A stretch of 64,000 nucleotides of DNA from Taxillus chinensis (taxonomy: Eukaryota; Streptophyta; Magnoliopsida; Santalales; Loranthaceae). The stretch is from positions 43,580,017 through 43,644,016 of the forward strand of contig CM042087.1 of NCBI GenBank assembly GCA_023512835.1, read 5' to 3'. The notes beneath the pieces were generated by a model, which did not search any database, was not told the origin of the DNA, and worked only from the letters and a program-made list of their open reading frames with translations. The translations under genes and the position numbers were made by a program. Shown here one piece after another: positions 22,786 to 35,210 of the stretch; position 1 is the stretch's first letter; every line of letters begins with the position of its first letter.

Positions 22786-25700
22786 ATGATAACATGGAAT
22801 GATCTCTACAACGTTCTGACGGCGGTGGTTCCACTGTACGTGGCCATGATGCTAGCCTACGGGTCTGTCCGGTGGTGGAAGATCTTCACCCCGGACCAGT
22901 GCTCCGGCATCAACCGATTCGTCGCCGTCTTCGCTGTGCCTCTCCTCTCCTTCCACTTCATCTCCACCAACGACCCCTACACCATGAATCTCCGCTTCAT
23001 CGCCGCCGACACCCTCCAGAAGGTCGCCACCCTCTTCGTCCTCGCCGCCTGGACCAAACTGATCAGTGATCGCACCGACACTGTCGAGTGGATGATCACC
23101 ATCTTCTCCCTCTCCACCCTCCCCAACACGCTCGTCATGGGCATCCCTCTCTTGGTCGCCATGTACGGACCCTACTCCGGCAACCTCATGGTTCAGGTGC
23201 AAATTAGCTAGGAGCCATCCACCACATTTTAGTGGTCTCGCGCTATGAAACTTTTTTTTTAAAATTTTTTTATTTGGTTTCCTTTAAAAAAAACCAAAGA
23301 TTTGTTTAGGCCTGGATCGATCAGGCATGTTTGTCCAAGATGACAAAAAAGGAGTGAGTAGCCCACTGGTTTTGTACCTTAATTTGAAAAATAAAATCGT
23401 ATCTCTATTTCTATATATGTGTTAACACATATATAGTTATGTTCCAGCGGCAATTTACTACTTATTTATTTGAACACTCAAGTATTGGAATTAGGATGAT
23501 CTACGGTTATTATATGGTGCATACATTCAAATTATATTACTTTAATATTATTTATATCAAAATTATTATGCAATTTAAAAAAAAAATTCAAAACGTTCAC
23601 TGTAATAATGAGGATTATTTGAACTCAAAGTACTGACAATGACATATGAAGAATCATCCATTTATTGAGAATAATGTAAGAGTTATATAAGCGTAATTAG
23701 CTTGGTTGACCAGTAAATTAAGTAGGTTAATTAATTGTGTGTTGTGTTGCAGGTAGTGGTGCTGCAGTGCATCGTCTGGTACACATTGCTCCTCTTTTTG
23801 TTCGAGTATCGCGGCGCAAGGATGCTGATCATGGAGCAGTTCCCGGAGACGGCGGGGTCCATCGTCTCCTTCAAGGTAGACACCGACGTCGTCTCTCTCG
23901 TGGACGGCAAAGACACGCTTCAAGCCGACGCCGCGATCACCGGCGACGGCAAGGTCCACGTCACCGTGAGGAAATCCAATGCCTCCAGACAGTCTCTCCC
24001 ACGGAGCTCCTTCTCGGCACTGATAACGCCGCGGCCGTCGAATCTCACCGGAGCAGAAATCTACAGCCTGAGCTCTTCGCGGAACCCCACACCGAGAAGC
24101 TCCAATTTCAACAACCCCGGCGGCTACTCTTTCGCCGGAGGCCCGGGTATCCCGGCGAGGCACTCCAGTTTCGATGATATCTCTGCAGCCACCGAGACCG
24201 TCAACCCCAAGAGTACTCAGAGCCGGGCCATCCACGACGCCAAGGAGCTCCACATGTTCTTCTGGAACAACACTGCTTCCCCTGTCCCCGATATAGCCTC
24301 TCCGGAGCCGGGCCATCCGGGACCACGTTGTTCGGGTCATGGTCCTAGGGAGCTGAGGATGTTTGTTGCCGATCTACCCAGAAACGGCGAAAAGAAAAGT
24401 ATTCAAAACCATGCATTCAAATTCAATCACGCATTATTAATTATTATTATAATTTGAAATTGAGCGGTGAACAACTCTACCAACGATAATGATTAAAACA
24501 TTATTGGCATGATTGATATGTGGGGTGGGGCCACGAGTAATCATACGGACGGGTGCATGTTAACATGGGTACCAAAAGAAGAAGAAGAAGAAGAAGTTGT
24601 TTTTTATGTTTTTTATTATTGATTTTACGTATGATTTGAAACGTACAGCAGTGGCGGATGGCGAGGTGGGGGCAGAGAAAATCAGGTTCGAGGGTGGCAG
24701 GGTGGACGCGGAGGAGAGAGAAAGGGGGAGGCCGGAAAGTACTGGTCTGTCGAAAGAGGTGATCAGGTCGGCGGAGCTCCACCCGAAAGCGGCGGCGGAA
24801 GGTGGTTCCGGCAAGCAGATGCCGCCGGCAAGGGTCATGACGCGGCTGATCCTCATAATGGTATGGCGCAAGCTCATCCGCAATCCCAACACCTACTCCA
24901 GCCTCCTCGGCCTCCTCTGGTCACTCGTCGCTTTCAGGTAATCTATTTTCACTTTGTTCGTAGTTAATAAGGTAGTTTTTGGTTTTTTTTATTTAGGTAA
25001 TGTTTTTGTTTTTGTTTTTCCTTGGAAGGTGTCATTTATCAATGCCCGACATAATAGAGAAGTCGATCTCCATACTGTCCAACGCTGGTCTCGGAATGGC
25101 TATGTTCAGCTTAGGTGGGCGTGGTCCCTGGTTAATAAATGCATCTTTTGTAGTTTCGTTTGTTTGTTTGTTTTCCCTATATTTTTAATTAATTATATTT
25201 ATATATTTGTATATTTATGGCGGTGAAATGAATGAAAGGTCTATTTATGGCTCTCCAACCGAAGATCATAGCATGTGGGAACTCGGTGGCGTCGTTCGCC
25301 ATGGCCATTAGATTTATCGTCGGCCCCGCCATCATGGCCGCCGCTTCCATTGTAGTGGGTGTTCGTGGGACCCTTCTTCGCATTGCCATTGTTCAGGTAT
25401 GTATGTGCTTTACAAAGTTACACCATATCGCACTAGTAATATTACATGGTTGACATTAGTTAATAGATTAGTTAATATACTATAGTTACACCATTACCAT
25501 ACTATAGTTATACAAATTTGGCGCTGTCAAATCGGAGGTTTGACTATATATTGTCTATTATATATATGTATATATATATATATAAAACAGGCAGCACTCC
25601 CCCAAGGCATCGTTCCATTTGTCTTTGCCAAGGAATACAATGTCTACCCGGCTATTTTAAGCACAGCGTAAGTATATAGTTTTCGTAACTCAATTATCAA

Positions 25701-26055
25701 AATCAAATCTCGAATGTGACGTGAAGGCTTGCTGCGAACCAGCAAAATGCAATAAGATTATTATAGACGGTTTATTTATTAACGTACGTTTTGTGTAATC
25801 ATCCCGCATATATAGTATTATATTAGTTTTAATCAAATTATGAATGGAGTGAGCCAATAAAACGATGTGATATTAAGTGTACTCGAGAACCTGCTCAAAA
25901 TAGACTTATATATATTACTGTAACAAATAATTACTGAACTTGAAAATCAACCTATACTGATATTATTTTTAAACTATATATGTTTCAGGGTGATATTTGG
26001 AATGTTAATAGCGCTGCCTATCACTCTTGTTTACTACATTCTGCTTGGATTATGA
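22786..26055 (+). CDS. PIN3-like: PIN-type auxin efflux carrier (PIN3-like clade), 7 exons
   Basis: PIN proteins export auxin across the plasma membrane. Exons: 22786-23196, 23753-24398, 24649-24937, 25029-25114, 25239-25396, 25591-25667, 25989-26055; the frame closes at 1734 nt, 577 residues. Exon 1 (1-137) starts [20 protein letters not shown] and has the first membrane helices with [12 protein letters not shown] and [15 protein letters not shown]. Exon 2 adds [19 protein letters not shown], then the hydrophilic loop with [18 protein letters not shown], [14 protein letters not shown] and KELHMF motifs, as in the long-loop PIN3/4/7 group. Exons 3-7 encode the C-terminal bundle: [36 protein letters not shown] and the terminus VYYILLGL. 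The loop's C-terminal half seems shorter than usual. At the exon 3/4 junction the sequence is FRCHLSMP where PINs normally have Trp in place of Cys. Third positions of exons 1-3 are very GC-rich. All introns are GT-AG. The exon 3 acceptor is a tandem CAGCAG. Confidence 0.95.
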
Positions 26056-28383
26056 GATTCTTCTAGGAATGCCGTTTTACCACAAGTACGTCCGGATGCA
26101 ATGGATTCCGAACGAGAGAAGAAAAAAAGTGGCTTTTGTAATTAGAAGAATAAATTCCAAGGATGAATCATGGGAAATATAGAGATGTAAACACCGGCCA
26201 GCATGTACTTATTTGGTTTATTGATTTCATTTTGTGCTAATCTATGCAATTTGATTTGAGTTTCAGTTTAATATTAAAATCGAGTGGAATTACTCGAATC
26301 ATTTTAATTAGGAGAGTTTAAGAATAAGAATATAATTGAGTAATTAATCTAAGACTGTGTAATTTAATCTTAATTTTATTTGTGAATGGATCGAATTATC
26401 TATATCAATGTGTCAACTTTATCACACGAATGCATTCATAAAATTTATATTTAATAAATTTATTTATGAATAATTAGAATAAAAGGAGAAATTTCTTTTC
26501 ACTTGGTAGTAATGAACTTGAAGCCGGTGCATCAGCTTCCCGAGGGGACAAAAGGAGAAAAGTTGCATGGGAGAAGGTGAAAAGATGTATTTTTTTTTAT
26601 TTAAAAGAGTGGAAAATATTGTTGAGAAGTATTAATAATAAAAACCAATAGCAGAGAAATTAAGTGAAAAAGGCTAGCAAACCAAAAGACTTATTTACAA
26701 ATTGGAGAATGATAAAAATTAACACATTTGGTGTGGTGTTGATGCTTCTTCCAATGTCTACCTTTTCTTTTAAGTTTTCAATGATTTTAATAATGTCTTT
26801 TATGGTGCTACTTAGACTACATCAAATAGTTGTAAAAACAATGAAATTAATGAGCTCAATAAGCTTTTGGAACCGGAAATAGTCTGTTTTTTGATTTTTT
26901 GAGATATGAAGCCTTAATCAAAATGTTTGTCTTTCTTAAGTTGTCTACTTCTATGAGGTAAAAATAACAAAATTATAAGTATTCTATTGAAGATTCGTAT
27001 TACTACAACCTTAACAAATTAAATCTGCTCTCTCACCTTTTTAAAAGTAAGTTTTGAACGAGTTCATAATTTTCTTGAGTTGTGGATCAAGCAGATATTA
27101 CACAGCTCTTCTAGCTAACATTGGATCAGTTGGTGACTGACATATGCAACAACAATAACAATGAAAGAACACTTTGCGTATGTAAAAACCCTTACCATAC
27201 AAGAAGGCTTCGTTTTGGCCCCTATTATTTTTTAAAACTAAGGATGGAATTGGGATGGGTTGGGATTGGATAGTGAATGACTTGAACATGTCTTGAATGT
27301 GTTTAGGTCGGGACAGAGCAGGGTTAATGACTACTATAGATCAGGGTGGGTCAGATCGAATATTTTAAGATAAAATTATTTATAAAATTTTAAAAATATT
27401 AGATCAGAGCGAAACGGTCATTACTCGTGACCATCCCAATATCTCATCGGAGCGGGACAAGGTTATCATCCTTACTTAAAATACAATTATTTTTAAAAAC
27501 TATTGATTCAGATAAATTTTTATCACTCAAATTCATTAGAACTATTATTTTTTAAAAAATAATTATTTTAAAAAAATAATACTAATATGCCAAATGTGAC
27601 TTTAACGTGGTGAAAAGACCAATTATATTTATACGCAGACATGGCCCGCATAGAAATGGCTTCTAATTTGTAACATGGTGGAGAGACCAGCTATACCCGA
27701 CAATTTCAAAAGTGTTGTAGTCAATCGAATCATCATAGCACATTAGATGAAAGTAGGTAGTCGTTGTGCTTGTATTTTATAGGAGGTGGGCTAAACCGCT
27801 GATAAATTATAAGGATACAAGGGAGAGGGTCCATGTATGACCAACGACGGACCATGTGGGCCGGGCCGGCCGGTAGAATCCGGGACTCATTACTATTCCA
27901 GTCTCCTACCCAAGGCCGATTGTGGTTTCATCATTTTACAAGCCACCCCACATCCAAGTTTTTATTTTTTATTTTTAAAAACAAATGTACACATATGTTA
28001 TTTATAAATCATAATTATTGAGGTTAGTTTGGTGTGGCGTTGTATTTGTATGTTTTTTTTTGAAATAAAAAAATTAATAAATAGTATTATCTTATAATTT
28101 TGTTTAATTTTCGTCTTATCAAACTTTGATGTATTTTTAACTGACAAGGACATGCAATTTCTATTTTTATGAAATTTATTAAATATTCGTATTCTTTTAA
28201 TCCACGCAAAGTTAAAATAACACACACTTTAAGCGCGTGTTTGATTAGTTCTTTACATTCATAATAATATTTTTAGATTTATTATATAGATTTTTTTGTT
28301 TATTCTTTTAAATTATATTTTGGTAAATCAAATGTCACGTACCCAACTTTGATTAAACATTGGCGGCCCCTTTTTGCGAGACG
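26056..28383. other. PIN 3' region, then AT-rich intergenic DNA
   Basis: The first 100-200 bases are probably the PIN 3' UTR. A possible miniature element lies at 27240-27473, where AAGGATG faces CATCCTT around GGGATGGG/CGGGACAAGG-like sequence; its target duplication is not convincing. An open frame at 26664-26882 has no recognised motif. The NFD6-like promoter presumably occupies the last few hundred bases. Confidence 0.4.
27240..27473. mobile_element. Possible hAT-like miniature element
   Basis: Short inverted ends AAGGATGG and CATCCTT, with repeated GGGATGGGTTGGGAT, GGTCGGGAC and AGCGGGACAAGG words, resemble low-copy plant elements ending in GGATGGCAA...GGG. The flanks TTAAAACT and ACTTAAAA are not a direct repeat, so support is weak. 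Confidence 0.3.
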
Positions 28384-29152
28384 ATGGCTTCCATCTGCAG
28401 ATCGTCTCTCCTCTCCCATGCGAGGTCTGTGGCGTCCCACTCCAAAACCCTATTTCCCAACACGTCCGCTGCAAAACCCTCGCCTCCCGCCGCTTTCATT
28501 TCCTCCGCTTCATCCATCCCTCGAGCTCCCAGGTGACCATGATTGCACGCCAACATTGCTTCCCAATTCTCCCATGAAATGGCTCTGTTTGGTTTAATAT
28601 GTCGTCACATTTCCTTTGGTTGTAGGGTTCTTTCGGCCCTGGGGAGTGTCGAATCGCTGATGCCGCTTCACAGCGCCGTCGCTTCCGCTCGCCTCAAATC
28701 CATCCTCGCCCTCGATTCTAGATGCTGGAGCTGGCTTTCACAAGGTATATGATTGGAGGTTATATATATATAGGGAATATGGTATGTGAGGCAGCTCAAT
28801 TGGGCTGTAAGGATGTTACTTTGATATTAGTGTACCAGTTGAATGGTGTAGTCTTGATGTTAAATACATTCCTTTCACTTATGTTTCAATTGAGCTGCCC
28901 CTGTCACCCCTTATACCGTATTCTCTCTCTCACACACACATGCGTATCATTGATTCATAAAATGCTTTGGATTGTGTATACCTTTTTTTTTTCGTTAACT
29001 TGGTGCATTTTTATATGAGTACTTGTTGTTAATTTTGTGCATTTTGCGTTTTTTTTTTTTTTAGGAAGTTTGGATACTTAATGTTTTTGTAGAAGCTCGT
29101 ATCCTGACTTGTTCTTGTATTCACTGTCATAGGACTTGCATTGCCTTTGTGA
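28384..29152 (+). CDS. NFD6: NFD6-like small organelle-targeted protein, 3 exons
   Basis: Resembles the plant NUCLEAR FUSION DEFECTIVE 6-like family: short proteins with an organelle presequence, whose founding member is needed for polar nuclear fusion; the biochemical role is unknown. Exons: 28384-28532, 28626-28744, 29133-29152; 288 nt, 95 residues. Residues 1-50 (MASICRSSLLSHARSVAS...) are rich in Arg, Ser and Ala with almost no acids, like a mitochondrial or plastid presequence. The conserved block follows: VESLMPLHSAVASARLKS then SRCWSWLSQG. The last exon adds only the ending GLALPL. Introns are GT-AG. A second usable last exon at 30475-30494 (ending GLALPF) lies in a tandem duplicate of the surrounding 1.3 kb. 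The family match rests on the MPLHSAVASARL block, which is distinctive. Confidence 0.8.
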
Positions 29153-29848
29153 CAAAGGCCGAGTGGGGGAAAATAAAATGCGTAGGAATTTTCTGTACGA
29201 AGTTCAACAAGAGTTTTGGGATTTTTGTGTTATCTCAAGTATTGAAATAATGTATGCTGAATTGAAACTTCAAAGGAATGGTTTTATTGTGCCTTAACAT
29301 TTTATATTTTTGTGGTGTTTTCTGCAAAATACATGGAAGGGAGGAGGATTCGGGAATTAGGTTCTCAATCTCATCTACCCATGAAATTTAATGCTGATCA
29401 TATTCCTCACAAGTTCTGTCTAATGCAATGTTGTGAATTTTTGTTTTGTTTTTTTTTTATTAGATGCTGTTATGCTTTTGATGTAGTTAGGATTTATAAG
29501 CAACTTTTGTAAGACATGGAAAGCAAAATTCTCCTTACGCAATTGAAATCATAGGCTCACTTATTAACTAAAATGTTGTTCTTAGTTGGAGACATTCTCT
29601 AGAAAGTAGTGATTAGTCATATTATTATTGTTTTGAGATTTTAAGCATTTTCAAGAAGGCTTGTTCCTTGTGTTTCTAAGAAGTTGTTTTTTAACATTCA
29701 ATGGTTTTAGAGTAATAAACTAATGATATAGGGTCTGCCTTTACCAATACAATAGCACACAAAGTGATGACTTAGCACCCAATTGCATGGTATAAAATAA
29801 CATTTAAGAATGATGAATAGATATGATAATGATTATGCAAAATTTAAT

Positions 29849-29873
29849 GAGAGAGAGAGAGAGAGAGAGAGAG
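29849..29873 (+). repeat. (GA)n microsatellite
   Basis: About 12 GA units in the first NFD6 tandem unit; there is no counterpart in the second. Confidence 0.85.
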
Positions 29874-30303
29874 CGCTTTGGTACAGACATGTATGTTATC
29901 ACATCCTAAGACAGTGATGATTTTCACCAGGTCTAATGAAATACTGTATGTAAATCCTTTTATTATATAGTTAATTGTGTGTTATTCACCTAATACTCCT
30001 CATAGTACTGAAAGAAATTACCTGTCATATTGTTGCCCTTAAATTTCAGCCATGTTTAATTAGTTTTCTTTGCTGTTAAGTTGTGGTTCCTATCCTTTGT
30101 TAGTTTTTCAGCTACTTATTGGCTTCCTATTTCTTTTATGGGCCCTAGACTTCGCTGTTCCTTGGTGAAAAAAATTGAAGACATTTGGCTGTTTAAACCA
30201 AATTGGCCTTTGCATTTCAAAGGCTTCCCTTGGACATTTTGGACCCAGTGTGGACGTCTCTTTCAACGTATATTGGCTTCAATATCTTCTTGCTATTCTT
30301 TTT

Positions 30304-30313
<10 letters not shown>

Positions 30314-30334
<21 letters not shown>

Positions 30335-30337
30335 GGG
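30314..30337 (+). repeat. Poly-T/poly-G junction tract
   Basis: A T-run (30301-30313) followed by about 24 G, at the junction of the two NFD6 tandem units. Homopolymer length is uncertain. Confidence 0.8.
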
Positions 30338-30474
30338 TTCCGTTAACCGCTGCATTTTTATATGACTACTTGTTAATTTGGTACATTTTGCATTTGTTTT
30401 GTTTGGGAAGTTTGGATACTTAATGTTTTGTAGAAACTCAGTATCCTGATTTGTTCTTGCATTCACTAGTATAG

Positions 30475-30494
30475 GGCTTGCGTTGCCTTTTTGA
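30475..30494 (+). other. Alternative (duplicated) last exon of the NFD6-like gene
   Basis: Equivalent of exon 3 in the second tandem unit. The acceptor ...TATAG|GG keeps phase with exon 2 and yields GLALPF followed by TGA. Whether it is used is unknown; splicing to it would need an intron of about 1.7 kb. Confidence 0.55.
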
Positions 30495-30798
30495 CAGAGG
30501 CCCAGTGGATCGCATGAGAAATAAAATGCTTAAGAATTTTCCGTATGAAGTTCAACGAGTGATTTGGGTTTTTTTTCCCCTAATGGATACGCTATTGAAA
30601 CTCCGAAGGGATGGAATTATGTTCTCATCTTCCGTTCAAATTTTTTGGCTGATTGTATTCCTTACAATTTATTTCTATTGTGATGTTGTCAGTTTTTGTT
30701 TTTATTTTTTCTGTAATTGATGTCGTTATGCTTTCGTTATAGTTAGGACTTGTAAGCAAACATTAGTAACTCAAACATTGATGGCACTAAGTGAACTT

Positions 30799-31001
30799 AA
30801 ACAAAAAAAACAAAATGAAAAAAAACAAAAAAATATTTTCCAACCAAAAACCAAAAAAATTAAAAAGCATATTTCAATTTTTAGGCCCTAAATTTTAAAA
30901 AATAATAATAAAACCTTAGAGTTTTATTTTCCAATGCATTTGTTATCTGTTAGTTGGTTACCCATAGATTTTCCATCTACCTTGCTCTTACTTTTTCTGT
31001 T
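30799..31001. mobile_element. 203-bp insertion flanked by a 21-bp direct repeat
   Basis: A 21-bp direct repeat (30778-30798 and 31002-31022), containing GATGGCACTAAGTGAACTT, flanks a segment that starts with an A-rich run. This sequence has no counterpart in the first tandem unit. The long exact repeat fits target-primed insertion of a SINE or LINE fragment, but no family was recognised. Confidence 0.5.
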
Positions 31002-31548
31002 TTGATGGCACTAAGTGAACTTGGTGACAGACTTGCAAACTTCAACCCCCCCCCTCCCCCCCTTCCCCGACTCAAGGTTTCTACGGCCTAACAAGCCTAG
31101 AAATATGATATGGTTCTCGAGTGAGTTCGTTCCTGGGTCATAATACTATAAGTTGTCCCTAAAGCTGGTAGCTCTTGGCTCACCTCCATCCTTTAGTTGG
31201 AGTTGCTTCAACTCACAAGAATACCTTTATGGGTGGGTTTTCCAAGTTTGGTCTAAACCTCACTTAACTGGAGAGTTTTTTTGAATCCACCCACTACCAG
31301 AGCAACTACATGAGGTATGCTTGATCTTCTTTCACCGTTGTTTCAAGTTACTTATTGGCTTCCTAAATCTTTTATGGACCTTTGACTTTGCGGTTAATTT
31401 GTGAAAGAATTGAAGACAGGTTGTTTAAACCAATTGGGCCTTTGTATTTTAAAAGCTTAGCTTAGATGTTTTGGACCAACTAGTTGTCCCTTTCCACATA
31501 TATTGGTTCCAATGTCTTTCGGGCTTGGTTATATGCATTGATTGCAGT

Positions 31549-32187
31549 TAGGTCTGTAAATGAATCAAATATTCATGCACAAGCTCGCATTTAGTTTGGT
31601 AAAAGATCGTTTATGTTCATTCGTTAAGAATTAATACCGTTTTCGAATATCATTATCATATTTGTGAATGATACCATTCATGAATAGTTTGTAAATATCA
31701 TTCGTGTTCGTGAAAATTATTCGTGAATAGAAAATTAATAAATTATTTAATATGTATAAAAGTTATTTTATTAAATATAATTTAATAAGCATATACTTTT
31801 ATATTATTATTAAATAAAAAATATATGTTTTTGATTTATTTGTTTATTATTACTATTATTATAATATTTTTGTGAATCACATATAACAATTGCTTAAACA
31901 TATTAAACAAAGATAACACAATTTAATAGTTAATTAATTATACTTTTTTGGATAAGTTTACGGTACAGTTTTTTTTGAAAGGTTTTTATGATTTTATAAT
32001 TAACTAGTTGTGTTCGTAAACATTTATAAATAAGTTTATAAACACATGTTCGTGAGCAACATAGTAACGTTCGTAAACAGTTCATGAACATTATAGTTTA
32101 AAATTCGTTTTCGGTTTGGTTTGTTAATGAATAGTAACAAACGCGTTCAAACATCTTATTACTTAGCTCGGCTCGTTTGTAGCCTTA
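31549..32187. mobile_element. hAT-like non-autonomous element (639 bp)
   Basis: The left end is TAGGTCTGTAAATGAA and the right end, reverse-complemented, TAAGGCTACAAACGAG (10 of 16 match). The subterminal regions repeat TTCGTGAA/CGTTCATGAAC words and end GCTCGGCTCGTTTGTAG, typical of a plant hAT group. Flanks ATTGCAGT (31541-31548) and ATTGTAAC (32188-32195) could be a decayed 8-bp target duplication (5 of 8). No open frame was seen. Confidence 0.6.
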
Positions 32188-35100
32188 ATTGTAACTCTTA
32201 GTTGACCATCATCCCGCGACACATTTATTACTTAGTTTTTCATTTGCATCCCCCAAACAAAAAGAAAGTTGTAACTTGATTTGCTAAAAGGTGCGTTCTA
32301 GGCTTTGAATAGCAAGCAACCATCCAAGATTTTTGGTAATGAGTAGTGTTATGTAAGAAAAATTCTCATTTCTATCATTTACCTCATAGCATGATAAATC
32401 GAATTTAGGAGAACTTGTCAATGGGCTATGCTATTTAGGGTTTTAATAAGTAATGTTATATTTTGTTAGCGTATATATGTTTTTAAAAAACAAGATTGTT
32501 TTTAAAAATAATGAATTTAGATAAAATTTTATTTCTCATAAATAATTTTAAATTAATTAACATACAAGTTTTAAAATAAATTTATTTTTTAAAATAATAC
32601 TACTTAACCAAATACTTTCTAAGTTATCCAAGGTGTGAAAACACTTTCAAATAACATTCATACACTAAAAGCAGAGATGGGAAAAGTTTACAAAAGGAAA
32701 TGATTTCACCTATCAAACACTTGTACGCTCCCGAGCTCTCGTTAGTTTTATATGTTTATGTTACATTTATAGTAAAATAAAAAAGGTGTAACAAAATATT
32801 TTTGAAAACTTTTCACCCCCTGTTAAAAACCAAATAAGGTTTGAAGGCAAAAAAAAAAATGAAGAAATCATATAAATAAAAATGTTAAATCTTTCAAAAT
32901 TTTGACAAAAAAATCAAAAACTTTTAAAAAACACAAAAATAATAAACTTGAAACTATTAAAACAAAAAAACACTTGAAATCTTGAAAACTTTAAACTTAA
33001 AAACAAAGGAATTTTTTTACAACGTTTTTAAAAAATAAATAAAACTTTACAAAAAAACATTAAGAACCAAATAAAAACTTTTTAAAACCTACAACATTGA
33101 ATTAACCAATTTTAAACCTTAAAAACTTAAAACATTAACACCTTTATAAAATTCAACAAACAAAACTTTTAAACCTCTTAAAACCAAAAAAGAAAAAAAA
33201 AACCTTGCAAACCAAATTAAAAAAAGAAGACTTTAAAACCAAAAACATTAAACGGAAAATAAAAACTTCAAACCTTTAAAACTTTAACTATGTTACACAC
33301 CTAAATTTGTTTTTTCCTAACAAGTTAGAAAACTTAACAACAAACATTTTTTAAAAAAAACACGAAAATTGAAAACTTTGAAAGCACCAAAAATTGAACC
33401 TTTAAAAACTAAATAGAAAACTAGTAACTTTTTAAACCAAAAAAGGGGCTAAAGCTTTGAAAATAATTAACACGTTGTTATGTAATAAATCAAGAAAAAA
33501 CGACTGCTAACATATTACATGCCGAATTCCCACGACTGATGAGGCGATTTTTCTTAATTTATAGGCTACCGCCTTGAACACTTTGGGTTGGATTTAATTG
33601 GGACAGTATTTTTAAATTTTATTTTATTTTAAAATATCGAAACATAAACACGATGACATGTCAGGAAAAATCGGGTCGCCGGGATGGTGCAAAATTGACA
33701 GCCCTGGCGATGCCGGCGGGAATCGCGCGGGAGACATGAACGCCCGGTGCACGTGACCTGATCTGTTGGAAAGTTTGTCCTCATTCCTTTGATCATTGGC
33801 CTAATTAAGCTTGTAGCTTTGAATTCAACAGCTGTGATCATTTCACTCCAATTCCTAATTTATTCCCGATTTGGTTGTACTTTTGTGGCCCACCCGTTAG
33901 ATTTTATATAAAATCTAAGTAAATAAATAAACAGACTAATCATTAATTAGTTGTATCCTGTATGTGCGATGCCGATGGGATTGGATGGCAGCGGGAGCGA
34001 GTGCAGCAAAACTAAAATTTACAATAATACAGATTATTATTGCAGCTGCTTCATTTAAAGAAAAATAAACATTTTAATTTATTCTAAGGGTTTGGTTGCG
34101 GCCTTTATATGGCCCCAGTCAGCGAGGCGAGGCATGACATTTTCCATTCTCTCAAAACCATGTTATGTTGGGAAAGGGTAATCATTAGTTGTCGATGCCT
34201 CCTACGTTGGTGGTGTGGTCTACTTCACTTGGTTTGTTGGTATAATTAGTACCATAGTTTGGAGTTTAGATTTTCTATTATGATATATGTTAGAATCTCA
34301 GGAAAAAGTGTATAGTTTGATATAGATTTGTAGTGTCATTTATAGTCAATTAATTTTAAGATTTGACTCTTGAATTTTAATATGATATTGGAGTAGGTTG
34401 TGTTTTCATTCACGATGTTAGGAGTTTATTTCCAATGTTCCATCTTACCTACGATTTCCGGCCGTGTGTATTATTTACGTTGACACGCGAGGAGAATGTG
34501 TTAGAGTCACATTGGAGAAAATAACTAATAAATTATAGTTTATTATAAATTTAAGGATAGTCCTCCTACGGTCAATTAATTTTAAAATATTGATTCTTAA
34601 ATTACTTTTTAAAAATTATATATTAAAATAATATAATTTTAATGAATTGTATCATACGTATCATTGTGATGAAATATATATATATACACACACATTCACG
34701 GTGCCTGTAGCGTTGAGCTACTGTCATAATCGGTTAATGCGCAAGTCGATTTCATAATATTAATTATTGGCTAGCTGGTCACAGTTAGTACCATGCAAGT
34801 GGTTTAGGGAAACGATCGACTATCCTCAACTGTACATGGGATGGGGCTGTTTCCAAGGGCCATGGTCGATTGGATTTGGGGATTGGACCAGCTAGCTAGT
34901 TGTTCTATGGGATGATGATTCGAGAGCCAGTCTAGCTAGCTAGATGTTCCTGGCATGCAGAGAGATTCTTGCTAGCTGCTCGTCTTGGAATTCATGAGGT
35001 GGAGATTGTGATTGGGTCACCCCCATATGTCGCCGTCTTGTTCACTTTTTGATGCGATGAGGCGATCCATTCCAAAACTTTCTTAATCAATCAAACTCTA

Positions 35101-35210
35101 TTTCACTTTCATACGCTCGGTAAATATGATTATCACAAATAATAAATATTTGTTTAGTCGGTTTATGAAATCTTAACCGATGAAATAGTTATAATTTTTT
35201 TTTCCTTATT
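32188..35210. other. Intergenic; includes a strand-asymmetric A-rich tract
   Basis: No gene was recognised. About 32790-33450 is a low-complexity tract with many more A than T and more C than G on the plus strand, built of AAACTTT, AAAACC and TTAAAAC words. About 32440-32630 resembles AT-rich MITE arms. A TA/CA microsatellite lies near 34673-34694. Confidence 0.5.

Larger units (their letters stand above)
28983..31527 (+). repeat. Tandem duplication of about 1.3 kb carrying the NFD6-like last exon
   Basis: Unit 1 is about 28983-30298 and unit 2 about 30299-31527. Both begin with a T-run followed by CGTTAAC and TGCATTTTTATATGA, then GGAAGTTTGGATACTTAATG, then the last exon with its AG acceptor (29131-29132 and 30473-30474). 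Both end with ACTTATTGGCTTCCTA, ATTGAAGACA, GTTTAAACCAA and ATATTGG.TC. Divergence is moderate. Unit 2 also holds a G-run (30314-30337) and a 203-bp insertion (30799-31001). Confidence 0.85.

Noticed and set aside
23654..24340. Long antisense open frame (228 codons) opposite PIN exon 2
   Set aside because: The exon is very GC-rich, which keeps other frames open by chance. The plus strand has clear PIN motifs and splice sites; the antisense product has none.
32440..32640. Possible additional Harbinger MITE
   Set aside because: The arms look AT-rich and partly inverted, but no terminal TTTGGT pair with TAA/TTA flanks could be fixed.
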